A stretch of 64,000 nt of DNA from Hemileia vastatrix. Its lineage: Eukaryota; Basidiomycota; Pucciniomycetes; Pucciniales; Zaghouaniaceae. The stretch covers positions 17,871,501-17,935,500 of the forward strand of contig JASXTE010000005.1 in the NCBI GenBank assembly GCA_030280995.1, in the 5' to 3' direction. Under the pieces are notes generated by a model, which was not told the DNA's origin, ran no database searches, and saw nothing but the letters and a program-made list of their open reading frames with translations. Positions 11,221 to 22,439 of the stretch are shown in pieces (the first letter of the stretch is position 1; each line of letters starts with the position of its first letter). A program made the position numbers and the translations under genes.

Positions 11221-14200
11221 TTAAACACTATAAACACCACTAACAGAAGCGCTAGCATTCTGCTCCGGCCTTGCACTAGACTCTTCTCCAAGCCTATTAT
11301 TACCAGCATGAAATGAATTATCTTCAAATAAGGTTCTCTCTAAGCCACTGCTTATCCGACTAACATCTAACATTTCCTCATCTTGCTGTTTAGGCGGCAT
11401 GGATGAATCGCCTGCACTACATTCTGATGAAAGTAATTTTCTTATTCTGTTAGCCGCTTTAGGGTTTAAATCTTGAGCGTACGTCAGTTCGCGTACAGCT
11501 AGTTCTCGTTCCCCTAAAAGAAGATGGACTGTTCCGAGTAAGTAGCGAACATTGAATTCATCTGGGATCTGATCGCTCAAGACAGTCAAATCCCGCTTTG
11601 CCGACTGAAATTAGGATATTCAGAAATAAAAAAAAAACTTCATCTATAAACAATGTCTCGTGAAGACGATATATATAAGTTCATACCTGATATTGTTTGA
11701 GCAAAATTGACACCCTAGCTCTGACAAACCTACAAGTGCAAGTTTTGGGGCTCAGAGCTACTGCAGTTGAATAGGTTCTTTTCGCCTCCACCAACTGGTC
11801 CATTTTCTCCATCACCTTACCCACTGCGCAGACCACTAGTGCATTTTTATTATTGAGCTTCCGGGCTTCTTGAAAATAAAATCCGGCTAGTCTGTATTTT
11901 CCTTGCCTAAAGTACACTTCACCAATTCCATACCAAGCATTGAAATGCCGTGGAGACCTACGAATTGCTTCTCGAAAAAAGGTCAAGGCCCGGTCCCATT
12001 CTTGCAAAGAGATACATTCATGCCCTGATAGAGTAAACGGGTAGCTGAGATGTGGACCGAGCTGAGAGGCTCTTCTAAAACACTGTAACGCGTTTCCATG
12101 GTCGTCGGTTCTACTAAATACGTTTCCAGTGGCTATCCACGTTTCAACAGAATGGGGATAAAGAAACTGTAGTTCTTGTGCGAGGGATGATAACAGAATT
12201 GTACGACGAAGGTGCCAAAGAATTGTGGAATAGATATCCATGTGCTCCAGCAGGAATGGAAAACTCTCGCGAGCCTTTTCAAATGCCTTTGCAGCCTTTG
12301 TAAAGGAACATAAGTGGCTCAGAGTCAATGTCTCGTAAATTCAATCAAGTATAAAAAGCTAGGTAGAAGATAGACCACTCACAGCGTGGTAATCTAATAA
12401 ATCAAATTTGGCTCTTCCAATCAAAACAAGAGCTCTCCAGCTGTTTTTCTGTTCTGGCGTTAGGCCACTCAATGCATCCAGCACACCAGTAGAATCATAC
12501 TTTGCTAAACACAACATTGCCTTGCCAAACCTCTGGAGCAATTCTACCAGCCAGTCAATGGCAGCTTCGTGTTCTGAATCGACTTGGTCATTGAAATTTA
12601 TTTTTGCTTCAGCACCCTCAGCGTCTCCACTGTCATGATCATCAATATCTTCTGCTTCTACCTCCTCTTCGTCTTCTCCGAGTTCATCATCATTATCAAG
12701 TCCACTAGCAGTCTCTAAGGAAGCTGAAGGAAAGCCAGCAAGCAAATGAGTCTTACACCGTTTTTTCTTTCTTGAAATATGGATGGATGATAGTGCACTG
12801 TGGTTGTTTTTTAACTTTGTATTTTTACTAGCGAGTTCCTCGGGCTCACCTTCAACACCTTTACTGCCATTGATGCCCTTCAGACCAAGTTTGGCAGGCA
12901 TTTTGCCCAGATTGGACACCCGAGTATGCAACATGTTACGTGTCCGTGTTCTTTTGCCCCCTGGAGTAGAAAGTTCTCTGACTGATCTGTCGAATTGATC
13001 AATACTGTCCGCTGGTGTGACGTGCGATGCGTGAGGAGTAGGGTGAGTTAAAATGGGTAATCTAAAATGTTGGGGTATGCCAGCAGGAGAAGGAGGAGGA
13101 GGCAGCTCAGATGAAGCCAATGAGCCAAACCGAGAGCTTGCGAAAACCTTCGAAGGTATGATATGTGGGGGCGATTGGTGGGGTTGGGTTGAGGCATTCG
13201 GTTGACTCGGCAAAGAAGGAGCAGAAATGCTGGGAAAGCCCTGTTGAGGTTTTTTATGGAATCTAGCAAGATGCAATCCACCACGAGCAGCATCACCAAA
13301 AAGACTGTCCTCAAATGACGAATCGCTCATATTAAGAGAGGAAAAATTGGCTGCAGAAGATTGAAGGCGGCCAAAAAGATGAAATTGACTATTAGTTTTT
13401 TTTTTGAGGGGTAATCGAGGCGTTTCAGGGGTTGATGATGTAGCAGCAGGATCTGTAGGATTTACAGCTGGTTTGTTGCTGGTAGACAAGGCAGTGGGAC
13501 CATGTGTTTGAGTGCTCGACACCGTAAATTGTTCCCTGGATGAGAGTTGCGGTAAGAAAGCAATACTTGAAAACGCAGTCTGACCCAACAAAAAAAAAAA
13601 AAAAAAAAAAAAAAGCAACCAACTTGGAAAAAATTGAGATATCAATCGGATTTTCCGATGCTGCTAGACCTTCAAAAGCTTCCCAGCAAAGATGACCATC
13701 AGGTTGAGTTTGAAGAGCCTTTCTCCAATACAAATCAGCTCGCTGATAATCATGGGATTGGTGAGCTAAGGAAGCAATAAGACAAAACGAGGTAGTCTGT
13801 GTTGGGAGAGGGTTGCAAGGTATTGGTAAATTCTCTGTACCAATAAAAAAAAACAGAAAAGGTTAAAGTCCAAATGGCTCATTGAGAAAAAGAAAGAAAG
13901 AAAGAAAAGGAGAGAACGGGAAATGACCAACCTAAAGGGTGATCGATACCCAAAGTTTGAATGGCTTGTGCGAGGGTTTCCTGGCCTTCTTTTGGTCTAC
14001 CAACTTGTTCACAGGCTTGAGCATACAAAGTCGCGCAACGAATGCTAGAATCCTTGGCTGGTCTCTGGGCAGGAACATGACTTGACTGCTGGCCGTGGAG
14101 AAAGTCTGGTGAATGGGAATGATAGACAAAGTGAGTACCAGATATGAAGAAAGGGTTATCAGGAGAAGAGATAGTCCGCACCCAAGGAGTGAGTGGGAAG

Positions 14201-14659
14201 ATTGTGGTTTAGTTTTCCTTTTCCTTTCCCTTTCCATTTCAGCGGTGAAGGGTTAGGACATGATTCAAGGTATGTAGACTGAGGGAGTACCAAGGTATTG
14301 GCCAAGACATGAATAGCCACTTTTGGAAGACGAGATCTGAGAAGACACAAAGCCCAGAGCCAAGTGGATAGCTCAGAGTGAGGGATGAGAGCATGAAGAC
14401 GCTCGGCATAAAAGAGAGCGGTAGAAGTAAGGGAAGAGGAGAGAGCCTTGTAGGATATTGAAAAGAGCAGATGGACCAGCGAGTCAGTTGGCTGAGTGGG
14501 AGGATGGGTGGAAGTGTTGGGCATGATGGCAGTAGAGTGTGATGGGAGAGTGAGGAGGAAGTTGTGGATGGAGAAAAGAAAAGGATGAAATGCGGCGTTT
14601 TGTACTGCCTTCCAGTCACTTTCTGATGAAATGAACACCAATCCCCAAAGCAGATCCAT
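11221..14659 (-). CDS. CDC27: Anaphase-promoting complex subunit 3 (CDC27/APC3), TPR protein
   Basis: CDC27 is a TPR scaffold subunit of the APC/C ubiquitin ligase. In the family it binds the C-terminal tails of the Cdc20/Cdh1 activators and helps drive mitotic exit. The suggested exons (minus strand) are 14659-14182, 14105-13932, 13834-13620, 13579-12383, 12295-11687 and 11604-11221. The introns are 76, 97, 40, 87 and 82 bp with GT..AG ends. The phases agree and give 1,018 residues. The N-terminal TPR block has FYAERLHALIPHSE and CATLYAQACEQVGR. A long acidic/Ser-Pro disordered insert follows (about residues 290-650), which makes the protein longer than the usual 750-850. The C-terminal TPR array has MDIYSTILWHL, FTLSGHECISLQEWDRAL and HFNAWYGIGEVYFRQGK, all hallmarks of APC3. 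The start is the first Met of the frame; a later Met (near 14524) is possible. The 14105/14182 junction is the least certain. The 40-bp intron is mostly a T run. Only clear host gene here; GC content is higher than in the flanks. Confidence 0.9.
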
Positions 14660-15228
14660 AAGTAATCAAAAACCTGCTTTAGTTGCTTGTTACTTTGGCG
14701 CTCTAGCCCAGAACTTTCTCCCTAGGCATCTAATGACAAGTTCAAGCATCGCTGATTGTCTTGTCTGCTTCAGGAGAATCCTTCTTTCTAACAAAGGCGC
14801 CTCAACCTTCTGAATGTCTCCCCTTTGTGATAATGGTGCTCTTTTTTCTCTCATTTGAAAACCTCATCAAATACCGCCACGTGTCTTCATTCTGCATCAA
14901 ATTGATAGTCCCACCGGCTCTCGATCCGTACCATTTCTGCACAGTTGTTTATTCAAGGCCATTGTTTAATGTCTTGGAAGAAAATCAAGCCAACGTTTTG
15001 ACTTGGATATCTAAATTACACAAATTACCAGTTTCAATCCAAGCATTCACTTGCACTATCCAAACATTTGTGCTATAATACCACTGGGTGTAACCAATCT
15101 ATAATGATTGCATATAAAATGTGTAATGATAAACAACCCCCCTCCTTTTTTTGTTTTTGTTTCTAGCTTGGGATCATCAAAGTTTTGGCTTGTTTTGCTT
15201 CATGCACATTGCCACTTTATTACACATT
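14660..15228. other. CDC27 upstream intergenic region
   Basis: Moderate-GC sequence upstream of the CDC27 start, probably holding its promoter. A CACGTG E-box-like word lies at 14878-14883. The 105-residue open frame at 14761-15078 has no recognisable motif and is not called as a gene. Confidence 0.5.
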
Positions 15229-15412
15229 TGTTATGCCCAACAGCATAACAGAAATATCCAGTATAGTGTAAGGAATGATACATCCGCGACGTTTATTGAG
15301 TTCTGGTTATTGAGACGGAGACGATGGTAGTTTTGGTGTATCACGTATGTATTTTTTCTCATCAACTGCTATTTGTATTCATGTTGGCTGCGGCGGAGTG
15401 GAGTACATAACA
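15229..15412 (+). mobile_element. Possible short LTR (TGTTATG...CATAACA)
   Basis: A 184-bp interval starts TGTTATGCCCAACAGCATAACA (a hairpin in itself) and ends ACATAACA, giving inverted TGTTATG/CATAACA termini as in many Copia LTRs. No target duplication is seen (acatt on the left, cccgc on the right) and no internal domain is attached, so the call is tentative. Confidence 0.25.
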
Positions 15413-15637
15413 CCCGCCTCTCACCTAATCCAATTAGTCTATCAGCAGGCATAGGTTTAACACAGTTCTATGTAAGAATAAAGAGAAAAGAGGATAAAAG
15501 TAAAGAGAGAAGAGAAGAAAAAAGAAATAAAATAAAATAAAAACTAATTTGTCATCACTTTATCTTCGATATTAGGATAATGTCGAAGCCACTTTAAGTC
15601 TGTTTACTGAGTTTTCATGAGGAATGAAACTTGCAGG

Positions 15638-15757
15638 TGTAGATGGTTAACATCATAGACTTAACTAAGTACTCAACTACCAGATTTAACATATGTATAT
15701 AAATGTGATGTTGAACTTAAGTAATATGAAAAGCAATCATAATAAACTACCATCTCA
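15638..15757 (+). mobile_element. 120-bp Copia-type LTR (5' copy)
   Basis: The block TGTAGATGGTTAAC...ACCATCTCA is 120 bp. An interrupted LTR of exactly the same length and closely similar sequence lies at 38293-38305 plus 46969-47080, directly after a Copia RNase H domain. The left flank here is gcagg and the right flank of the other copy is acagg, a 4/5 match to a target duplication. The two may therefore be the 5' and 3' LTRs of one Copia element now split by nested insertions. If not, this is a separate copy of the same family. Confidence 0.6.
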
Positions 15758-15767
15758 GGTTATGGGC
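15758..15767 (+). promoter_or_regulatory. Half-tRNA-type primer-binding site
   Basis: GGTTATGGGC follows the LTR end directly. This word is complementary to the anticodon-arm region of initiator methionine tRNA. Drosophila copia is known to be primed by a 5' half of that tRNA through a comparable site. Here the match is ten bases, so the call is supported but short. Confidence 0.5.
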
Positions 15768-16857
15768 ATTTCCCGCCTACATTAAATACTTAAATCGCTT
15801 TCTCTAAAATCAGGTGTCCCTACCTTAGGGGATTTTATCTTAAAAAAACCTTTTTATATCTTTCTCTTTTATTTTTTTTCCCTTCTTCTCTTCTCATCTT
15901 TGCATTTTATTTCCATTTGTTTCTCTCTATTGACAACTTTTCAATTCACAAGGACATATTTCCAGTGACTATAATTATTTACTTGTGTAATGCATGAGCT
16001 ACTTATCAATGATGTAAAGCATCAGAAAAGCAAGTTATAGTTATAAATCTACATATTATACTGTGTCTGGTATATATATCTTCAATAAATTTTTTAAACT
16101 TATCTTAACCTACATACCACACAATAGAAAATCATTATATTAAAAAAGGAAAAAATTCTATGATAATATCATAAAGAATAATAACCATGGATTGATATTC
16201 CATAAAAATGGTTAATAAAATTTTAAGAGAACTTAAATCAGTATTCATTCATCAAAATATATTCTTTTTGTCTTTGTAATTTATTCCAAACAAATTTTTT
16301 GAAAGTTGAATCTATATATCTAATTCCAAAACCACTATTAAGTTCACTCTTAGACTTTTTAAGCAATTATATATATATATATATATATATATTATTTATC
16401 AAAAATTGAAATAAAAAATAAAAACATAATTTTATTTACCTTTAATTATTTAAATATAGAGTATGTTCAGAATACATTGTGGTTACTTGTGAAGGTTAGA
16501 AGATTTGAAGTTGGAATTATGAGTTTTTAGAAAGGCAAATATTGTAAAATTCTTTCATAAATATTTATTACATAGTTTCAAATGTTGAAATCTACAAGCT
16601 AATAGGATTTAAAATTATATTGAGATTTAAAATCTGTTTTCTACTCAAGTAAAATAAAATAAAATGATGATATCAAACTTGAAATTAAGTTTATACTTTT
16701 GATATGCTCTATCTTCAATTTTATTGATAGTGCATCAAAAATATAATAATATTTTTTTCATACATCACTTTTTACATAAAAGATAGTTTTATCATTTTAT
16801 GCATTAAACATTGCTTATATAAAATTAACATCTATGTCCACTGTTTATGACTATTAA
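15768..16857. other. AT-rich stretch, no gene seen
   Basis: If Copia-1 began at 15638 this should hold gag, but no frame of 60 or more codons and no gag, protease or integrase motif was found. It includes an AT dinucleotide run at 16371-16392. Confidence 0.6.
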
Positions 16858-17685
16858 TGTCAGCCAGGCTACTAGACTTACCCAGTGAAATAATTAATTA
16901 TTTACTGGATGAAGCCGCACCTTATCATCTTTAATTATTATTTATTTAATTATCATTTAGTTACATTAAAATTAGTTATAAATTAACTAGTTACAGAATG
17001 TTAAAATTAAATTAATTAATTAAATAAATAAGTAAAATTAAAACTATAATTTTGTCCCTTATATTTTTCTCTAACACCGTGCTCAATTGACAGGTTGGGA
17101 AAAATAAAACTTTATATTTAAAAAAATAAAAATACAAAGATAAAATAAGATTTAGATATTCAAATAATATTAAATATATACAAAAAAATCAAATTTCTTA
17201 TTTGGAATTGACATTTACAGTAAATATTAAAAATATTGATGTATTTCTGACATACTATGTAAATACATCTTTTTGACGCCTTCTTTTTGGAATAACTTTA
17301 TTATTTGAAATACTCTTTCTGGAATGTTCTTTTTCTCTCTCTCTTCCTACTGTTTTTAGAATTTGATTCCCGTGCTTTGTCTCTCCTTTGCCTATAAAAG
17401 GCCTCTCTTTTTGTTGTCTTTTGATCATTCTATTTTACCAAACCATTTTATTACAACAATAACCAATAAAAACTTATTCTTATATTCTATATCATTAGTA
17501 TTTACAATAGCGTAATTCTAATTTATAAATTATATTAATATTTTAATCCTACCTCTTTTTATTGAGTAAAACAATCATCTTTGAATTAAGAAATACGTAC
17601 AAATTTGTTGAGAGTCCATTTAAACCTTTTAAATCCTCGTAGAACTTTGTACCAAAACTTCTAGACTAAAAGCGTAACTTTGACA
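16858..17685 (+). mobile_element. Solo LTR, family C, with 5-bp target duplication
   Basis: An 828-bp LTR, TGTCAGCCAGGCTACTAGAC...TTTGACA, between perfect attaa duplications (16853-16857 and 17686-17690). It is the same family as the LTRs of chromovirus G2 (38306-39070 and 45942-46968) and the solo copy at 25123-25926. No coding region adjoins. Confidence 0.9.
17393..17399 (+). promoter_or_regulatory. TATA box of the family-C LTR
   Basis: TATAAAA in the context TTTGCCTATAAAAGGCC, about 290 bp before the LTR end. The same block is kept in all family-C copies (TATATAAGG in G2), as expected for a retrotransposon core promoter. Confidence 0.6.
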
Positions 17686-19129
17686 ATTAATCTATATAAT
17701 AAATTTTTTTAGAAGAAAAAATAACATCAGTATATACTGACTTTGAAATTATTTAATTTAAAATAGTTTACAGCTAGATAATGAAGGGTGATTTCATTTT
17801 TGAATATGAATCATAGATGTCTTATTTTGTCAATTTTAATTCTTTTTGAGCTAAAATTTATCCACTGCAACTTATGTAAGAATAATAACTATTATTATTG
17901 AAATTTACATGAGAAAGTATGCCTATTATTCAAAATAAAACTTTTTCTAATGGTGTTTTTCAATCATTCTTTCCATTCATATCAATAAAAAAAAACTTTT
18001 CAATTTGCTGATGTTTTAGTTTTTGATATCCCCAAGGTTTATATCTCAGGTGTACTATTCACAAAATTATTAAAAATATAATTTTTGAAATACATGATAA
18101 ACTTGAAAGTGAGGGGGCATTAAATTTTTAAAAATAAATTCTAAATTCAGGATGGATAGTATTTTTTCTATTTTCACAATTGAACAATTTTTTGTTTCAA
18201 TAAATCCAGAAAAAAAATTTTGTTGTAAGCATATTATATTAGATTTATTTTGATTTTACATACTATATTTTCAAGATTCAGGTTTAATATTTCCAGTGAA
18301 AGTTAATGTGAATGTGAATTTTAAGTAAGCTTGAAGAAATTTAATCAATAGGCATATTGGATAAGTAAAATAATATTTTGCTCCACTCTTGAATCATCCT
18401 GGGCTAAAAAATATCTTGAATAAGGTTTTTTTCGGTCAATTTGGATTTAAGTAGGATTAAGTGAGGTTTAATAAAGGACAGATAAAAGGCTAAATTCATT
18501 ACTAGTGACTTTTTTCTCAAAATTGTTATAAAATATGTATCATTCCAGAATCAAACTTCACTAAAGTTGACTTCAAACAGAGATACTTTCTAGCAGCACA
18601 ACACCATATTTACAAAGGTGTACAATACCTCAAATATTACTCATAATATAGCAAGGCAAGGAATCTACAAAATTCACATTTAAGACAAGGATTTATATTT
18701 TGAATTTGAAATTGAGAAATGGAATATTATTTTCCAATTTAAATATCTATTAGTCATTTTACCAAAATTTTTCAGTAATCAGATTGAATTTTGATGGTAT
18801 TTTATTGTAGATTAATCATGTTGAGGAGCCATTTACTCAAAATTACTGGTTTTGGCTCTGATATTCCATGTGAAATTCATTACAAATCTTTTTGAAAGTT
18901 AATAGCTGACATATTGGATATGAAAAATCTTATGTTAGATCAAAGTGAGCTCAAAAGGAGTTCAACTCATGATCAAATTAGGATTTTGCAAGATCAAACA
19001 GTAATCAATGTAGGTTCATCTTGAGCTCAATTTGTGACAAATCTTTGACAAAATGTAAGGCCAAACAATTTCTTCCATGGTGATAATGTGTGCATAATTC
19101 AGGCATAGATTTGTGGCTCAACAGAGTTC
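17686..19129. other. AT-rich stretch, possibly internal sequence of a CACTA-like element
   Basis: No gene recognised. Its right end carries GAGTTCAA and gagctca words leading into the CACTA-like terminus at 19130-19172, so at least part of it may belong to a larger CACTA-type element whose left end was not found. Confidence 0.4.
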
Positions 19130-19172
19130 AAGCAAGGGGTATTGCTAGCAATACGCCCCCAATTTTTTTGTG
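19130..19172. mobile_element. CACTA-like right terminus
   Basis: The order GAGTTC, then GGGGTATTGCTAGCAATACGCCCCC, then GTG at 19170-19172 mirrors the right ends of the MITEs at 46376 and 53007: GAGTTC repeats, a palindrome centred on TTGCTAGCAA, a C run and terminal GTG. The palindrome core differs (GTATTGCTAGCAATAC here, GGACTTGCTAGCAAGTCC there). It appears to be the end of a related but distinct element. Confidence 0.5.
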
Positions 19173-20590
19173 GTCATGTTAAGCTTGTCTTTACATGATG
19201 ACAATGTACATAGGTTTATTAATCCCCAGGATAATACTAGTCACATTAAAATGGAACCAAATGAAGTAAATCTTGAGCCTGATTATGAGTCTTCTGAATT
19301 GGACACAGAAAAAATTGAATATTTCTTAAAAGAAAATCCAATGAAATCAAAAATCATTAGAAAATTATTATTAAGAATTGAAAAATTGGAGGAATTCTCT
19401 AGAGAGTCTAACAATAATACAGAAAGTGTGTTATTACACCTCACACAATAATTGAGTACCACAACCAATAGGTTAAAAATTATTGAAATTCAAATAGTAA
19501 ATTGACCAATGAAAATAAAAGATTAAGCTCTGAGATAAAGAATTTACAAAATATATTATAACATTCTCAGAATATTATGGCTACCATAGAGGGATGTGTA
19601 AAATTGTCTTTTTCAAATGTGAATGATAACTTAACACATGTACTTGTAATAAAAGATAGGTTAAAAAGAGTAGGAATTTAAATAGCTAATATTTTAAAAA
19701 TTACTGATAAAGTAAAAGATAATACCTCCTATTTGGAAAGAGTACCATTTTTAATGAAATACTCAGATGATAAACCAATGATTGAACATGAAAATAGTGT
19801 CATGGGCTCTGAGAATATAAAGTCAGTAAAGGATGAAATAAATGATCATCTTACTAAAGTAAGTGAATTACTTAATATTCCTCAGGTTAAGGAAGCAAAA
19901 AATAACCAAAAGAACTGGACTAAGTTAGATCAGTACCCTTATTTTGACTGGGATTCAAAGTCTGATTGGCAACAATTCATTCAGAGAATTGATAACTTAA
20001 AATTTTCATACAAATTACCTGATGCAGAAATTACATCAAAATTGATATCTTTATTTAAAGATGTGACCTAATTATGGTTTGAATCTGTATTGAGTGAGGG
20101 AATTAACTACTCCTGGAATGAATGGAAGGTACTAATTGAAAGGAAATTTGGTGGCCCAAAATTTAGAATCACTCAACAAAGATTGTATGAAAAATCTAGA
20201 TATAATCCAAATGATTGAGATAAACCCATGGTTTGTTTAATGAATTTAATAAAAAAATGAAAGCCATGGATCCAACAATGTATTATGACAATTGGAAAGA
20301 AAAAATAATATATAAATTGCCTATATCAGTCAAAGACATTATTGTAGCTAAAACTGAAACAATCAGAGATACTTATGGGTTTATTAAAATATGCAATGAA
20401 ATATTATTAAACCACAAATATGAAACCAGGTATAATAATTACAAGAAAAGTGTTGAGGTGGTAAAACCTACTACAAATAAGTTACCAGTGGAGAAAAAAA
20501 AACCTTCAGTTCCCCATGTCCCTAAAAGACAAGAAAATAACACTTGTTACAAATTTAATGAACTTTGGGCTAAAGTTTATACTTTTAAGT
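19170..20590 (+). pseudogene. G1 gag, first copy
   Basis: Frames at 19170-19451, 19733-20071 and 20233-20592 make a broken Ty3-type gag. Recognisable blocks are QKNWTKLDQYPYFDWDSKSD, RIDNLKFSYKLPDAEITSKL (capsid-like), LWFESVLSEGINYSW, YKLPISVKD and FIKICNEILLNHKYETRY. They match the second copy (21454-22400) and G2 (41282-42214). The zinc knuckle is decayed (only CYKFNELW remains). Gag packages the element RNA in cytoplasmic particles. A stop replaces the residue before LWFE, and at least two frameshifts follow. Confidence 0.75.
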
Positions 20591-20599
20591 AAAGAATAA

Positions 20600-21240
20600 A
20601 TGTTATTGAAAACTCACAAGATTCTGAACCCAGTAATCATGAAGATGAAAAGGAGGAATCTAGTGAGGATTGTAAAAGTAACATTTCTTACAGTGATGAT
20701 AAAAATGAGATATATGTATTAGAATACAATATCATGTTCCTGAATGATGCAATACCTCATACAGATACATATTTAACTTCCATTGAAGAAGCTGAAATTA
20801 GCCAAGATGTATCTTATGATACTTACAAAATAACACCTATTAGGGCGCCTGTTATTATATCTGGAAAAGAAATGAATGCCATTCTTGACACTGGGGCTGC
20901 AGGTAGCGTAGTTTCTATTAACACATTAATGAAACTTGATATTAAGTATAAAGAAAAACTAGAAACTGTAAAGACAAAGAGCTGGAGGGGTTTTGGTTCA
21001 GTATTACATCCAATTGGCAAATACAAAGCTGCTTTATTCTTTAAATATAATAATGTATATGTAAGAGCAGTGTGTGAATTTGTGGTAATTGATAATAATA
21101 ACTGTAGTGATTGGTTTATTATTGGCAATGACTTATTGACCAAATTTGGCATCAAACTAGATCCTGAAAAGTTTCTTCACTATAGGCGTAAATGGGAAAA
21201 TAAAATTCAAGATTTACTCTGAAAAATCAGTTTATTCAAT
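20600..21240 (+). pseudogene. G1 aspartic protease, first copy
   Basis: The open frame 20734-21222 holds the retroviral-type aspartyl protease motif ILDTGAAGSVVS near residue 50 and the linker WFIIGNDLLTKFGIKLDPE. The active-site DTG is intact. The end is frameshifted: the GMNGK-KFKIYS stretch expected before RT is found in another frame around 21185-21225. Instead of RT, a second gag begins about 230 bp further on. Confidence 0.75.
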
Positions 21241-21453
21241 TTCTCCTAAAGAAGAATAACTGCAAGGTGGAAAAACCACCTCTGAAGTGGTAGAATCAGA
21301 AAATGAAATCCAAAAATCCTCAGAAAAATTGCATGAAGCACATTTATTAAATCTGAATCAAGAACTAGGTTATCTTTTGCACAAACAAATCAGAGTGTCT
21401 CTTATCTGTTAAAAAGATTAACTAAATTTGAGATTGAAACTCATAATCTACTA
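21241..21453 (+). other. Junction between the two G1 gag-protease units
   Basis: Broken coding-like sequence linking the end of protease 1 to the start of gag 2. No LTR, terminal inverted repeat or target duplication was seen here, so the repeat is more likely a tandem duplication or recombination than a nested insertion. Confidence 0.4.
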
Positions 21454-22400
21454 ATGAATCAGGATAATCATAAGTATACACAGTATAATAATAATCCTTT
21501 CATTGGAAAAAATGAATCTCAATCATTTCCCATACCACCACAAGTAAAACCATCTGGTGGTAGTGTCAAGTCTAAAAAAACAAATGTAAGTCACAAATCC
21601 ATGGAAGAGGATATACAAGACCATTTATCCAGAGTAAATGAGTTATTGAATTTACCTAAGATTAGTGAAACAAAATCCAATCAGAAGAACTGGCCAAATA
21701 TTGATCAGTACCCAACTTATGATGGAAAAGCCAGCTCTTATTGGCAACATTTTATTCAAAGAATTGACAAAATAAGATTCTCATATAAGTTACCAGATGA
21801 AGAAATAACATCAAAATTAATTTCTCTATTTAAGGATGTTGCTTTATTATGGTTTGAAGCTGTTTTGAGTGAGGGTAAAGATTACTCTTGGGCTGAATGG
21901 AAACAACTAATTGAAAAAAAATTTGGGGGTTCTAAAATTCAGACTCACTCAGCAGAGACTTGATGAGAAAACTAGGTATAATACGTTGAATGGTGACAAA
22001 CCTATGGTATTTATAATGAATTTAAATAAAATATTAAAAACCATTGAGCCTAACATGGATTTTAACTTATGGAAAGATAAGATAATATATAAATTACCTA
22101 TATCTGTCAGAGAAATTGTTGTAGCTAGAACAATTAATGTTACTGAATATTCTGACTTTATTAATATTTGTAATGAAATATTATTAAACCATAAATGTGA
22201 AGCAAGGTACACCACTTATAAAAATAATAATGAACCTGTGTAAAATCAGAATTGAAAAACACTTCAGGAGAAGCAGAAAAAACCTACTGCACCTGTAGTA
22301 CCTAAAAAGTATGAAACTAATACTTTTTATAAGTGTAATAAGCCTTGGGTTAAAGGTCACAAATGTGAGAAGTATATAAATATTGTTGAAAATCAACGTG
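21454..22400 (+). pseudogene. G1 gag, second copy
   Basis: Frames at 21454-21963 and 21911-22243 again encode gag: NQKNWPNIDQYPTYDGKASS, RIDKIRFSYKLPDEEITSKL, LWFEAVLSEGKDYSWAEWKQ, IEPNMDFNLWKDK and INICNEILLNHKCEARY. A knuckle of the type YKCNKPWVKGHKCEK (2319x-2237x frame, around 22325-22375) keeps most Cys/His ligands (the first Cys is replaced). One frameshift near 21950 separates the two frames. It resembles gag 1 closely but not identically. Confidence 0.75.
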
Positions 22401-22439
22401 AATCTGAAACTGAAACAGAGAAAAGTAAAGATTCCAGTG

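Noticed and set aside
12783..12998. Plus-strand frames across CDC27 (also 12408-12638 and minus frames 13048-13314, 13932-14237)
   Set aside because: Shadows of the well-supported CDC27 exons in other frames, with no motifs of their own.
14761..15078. A 105-codon plus-strand frame upstream of CDC27
   Set aside because: No domain, no homology to other parts, no convincing start context; it is more likely promoter/intergenic sequence.
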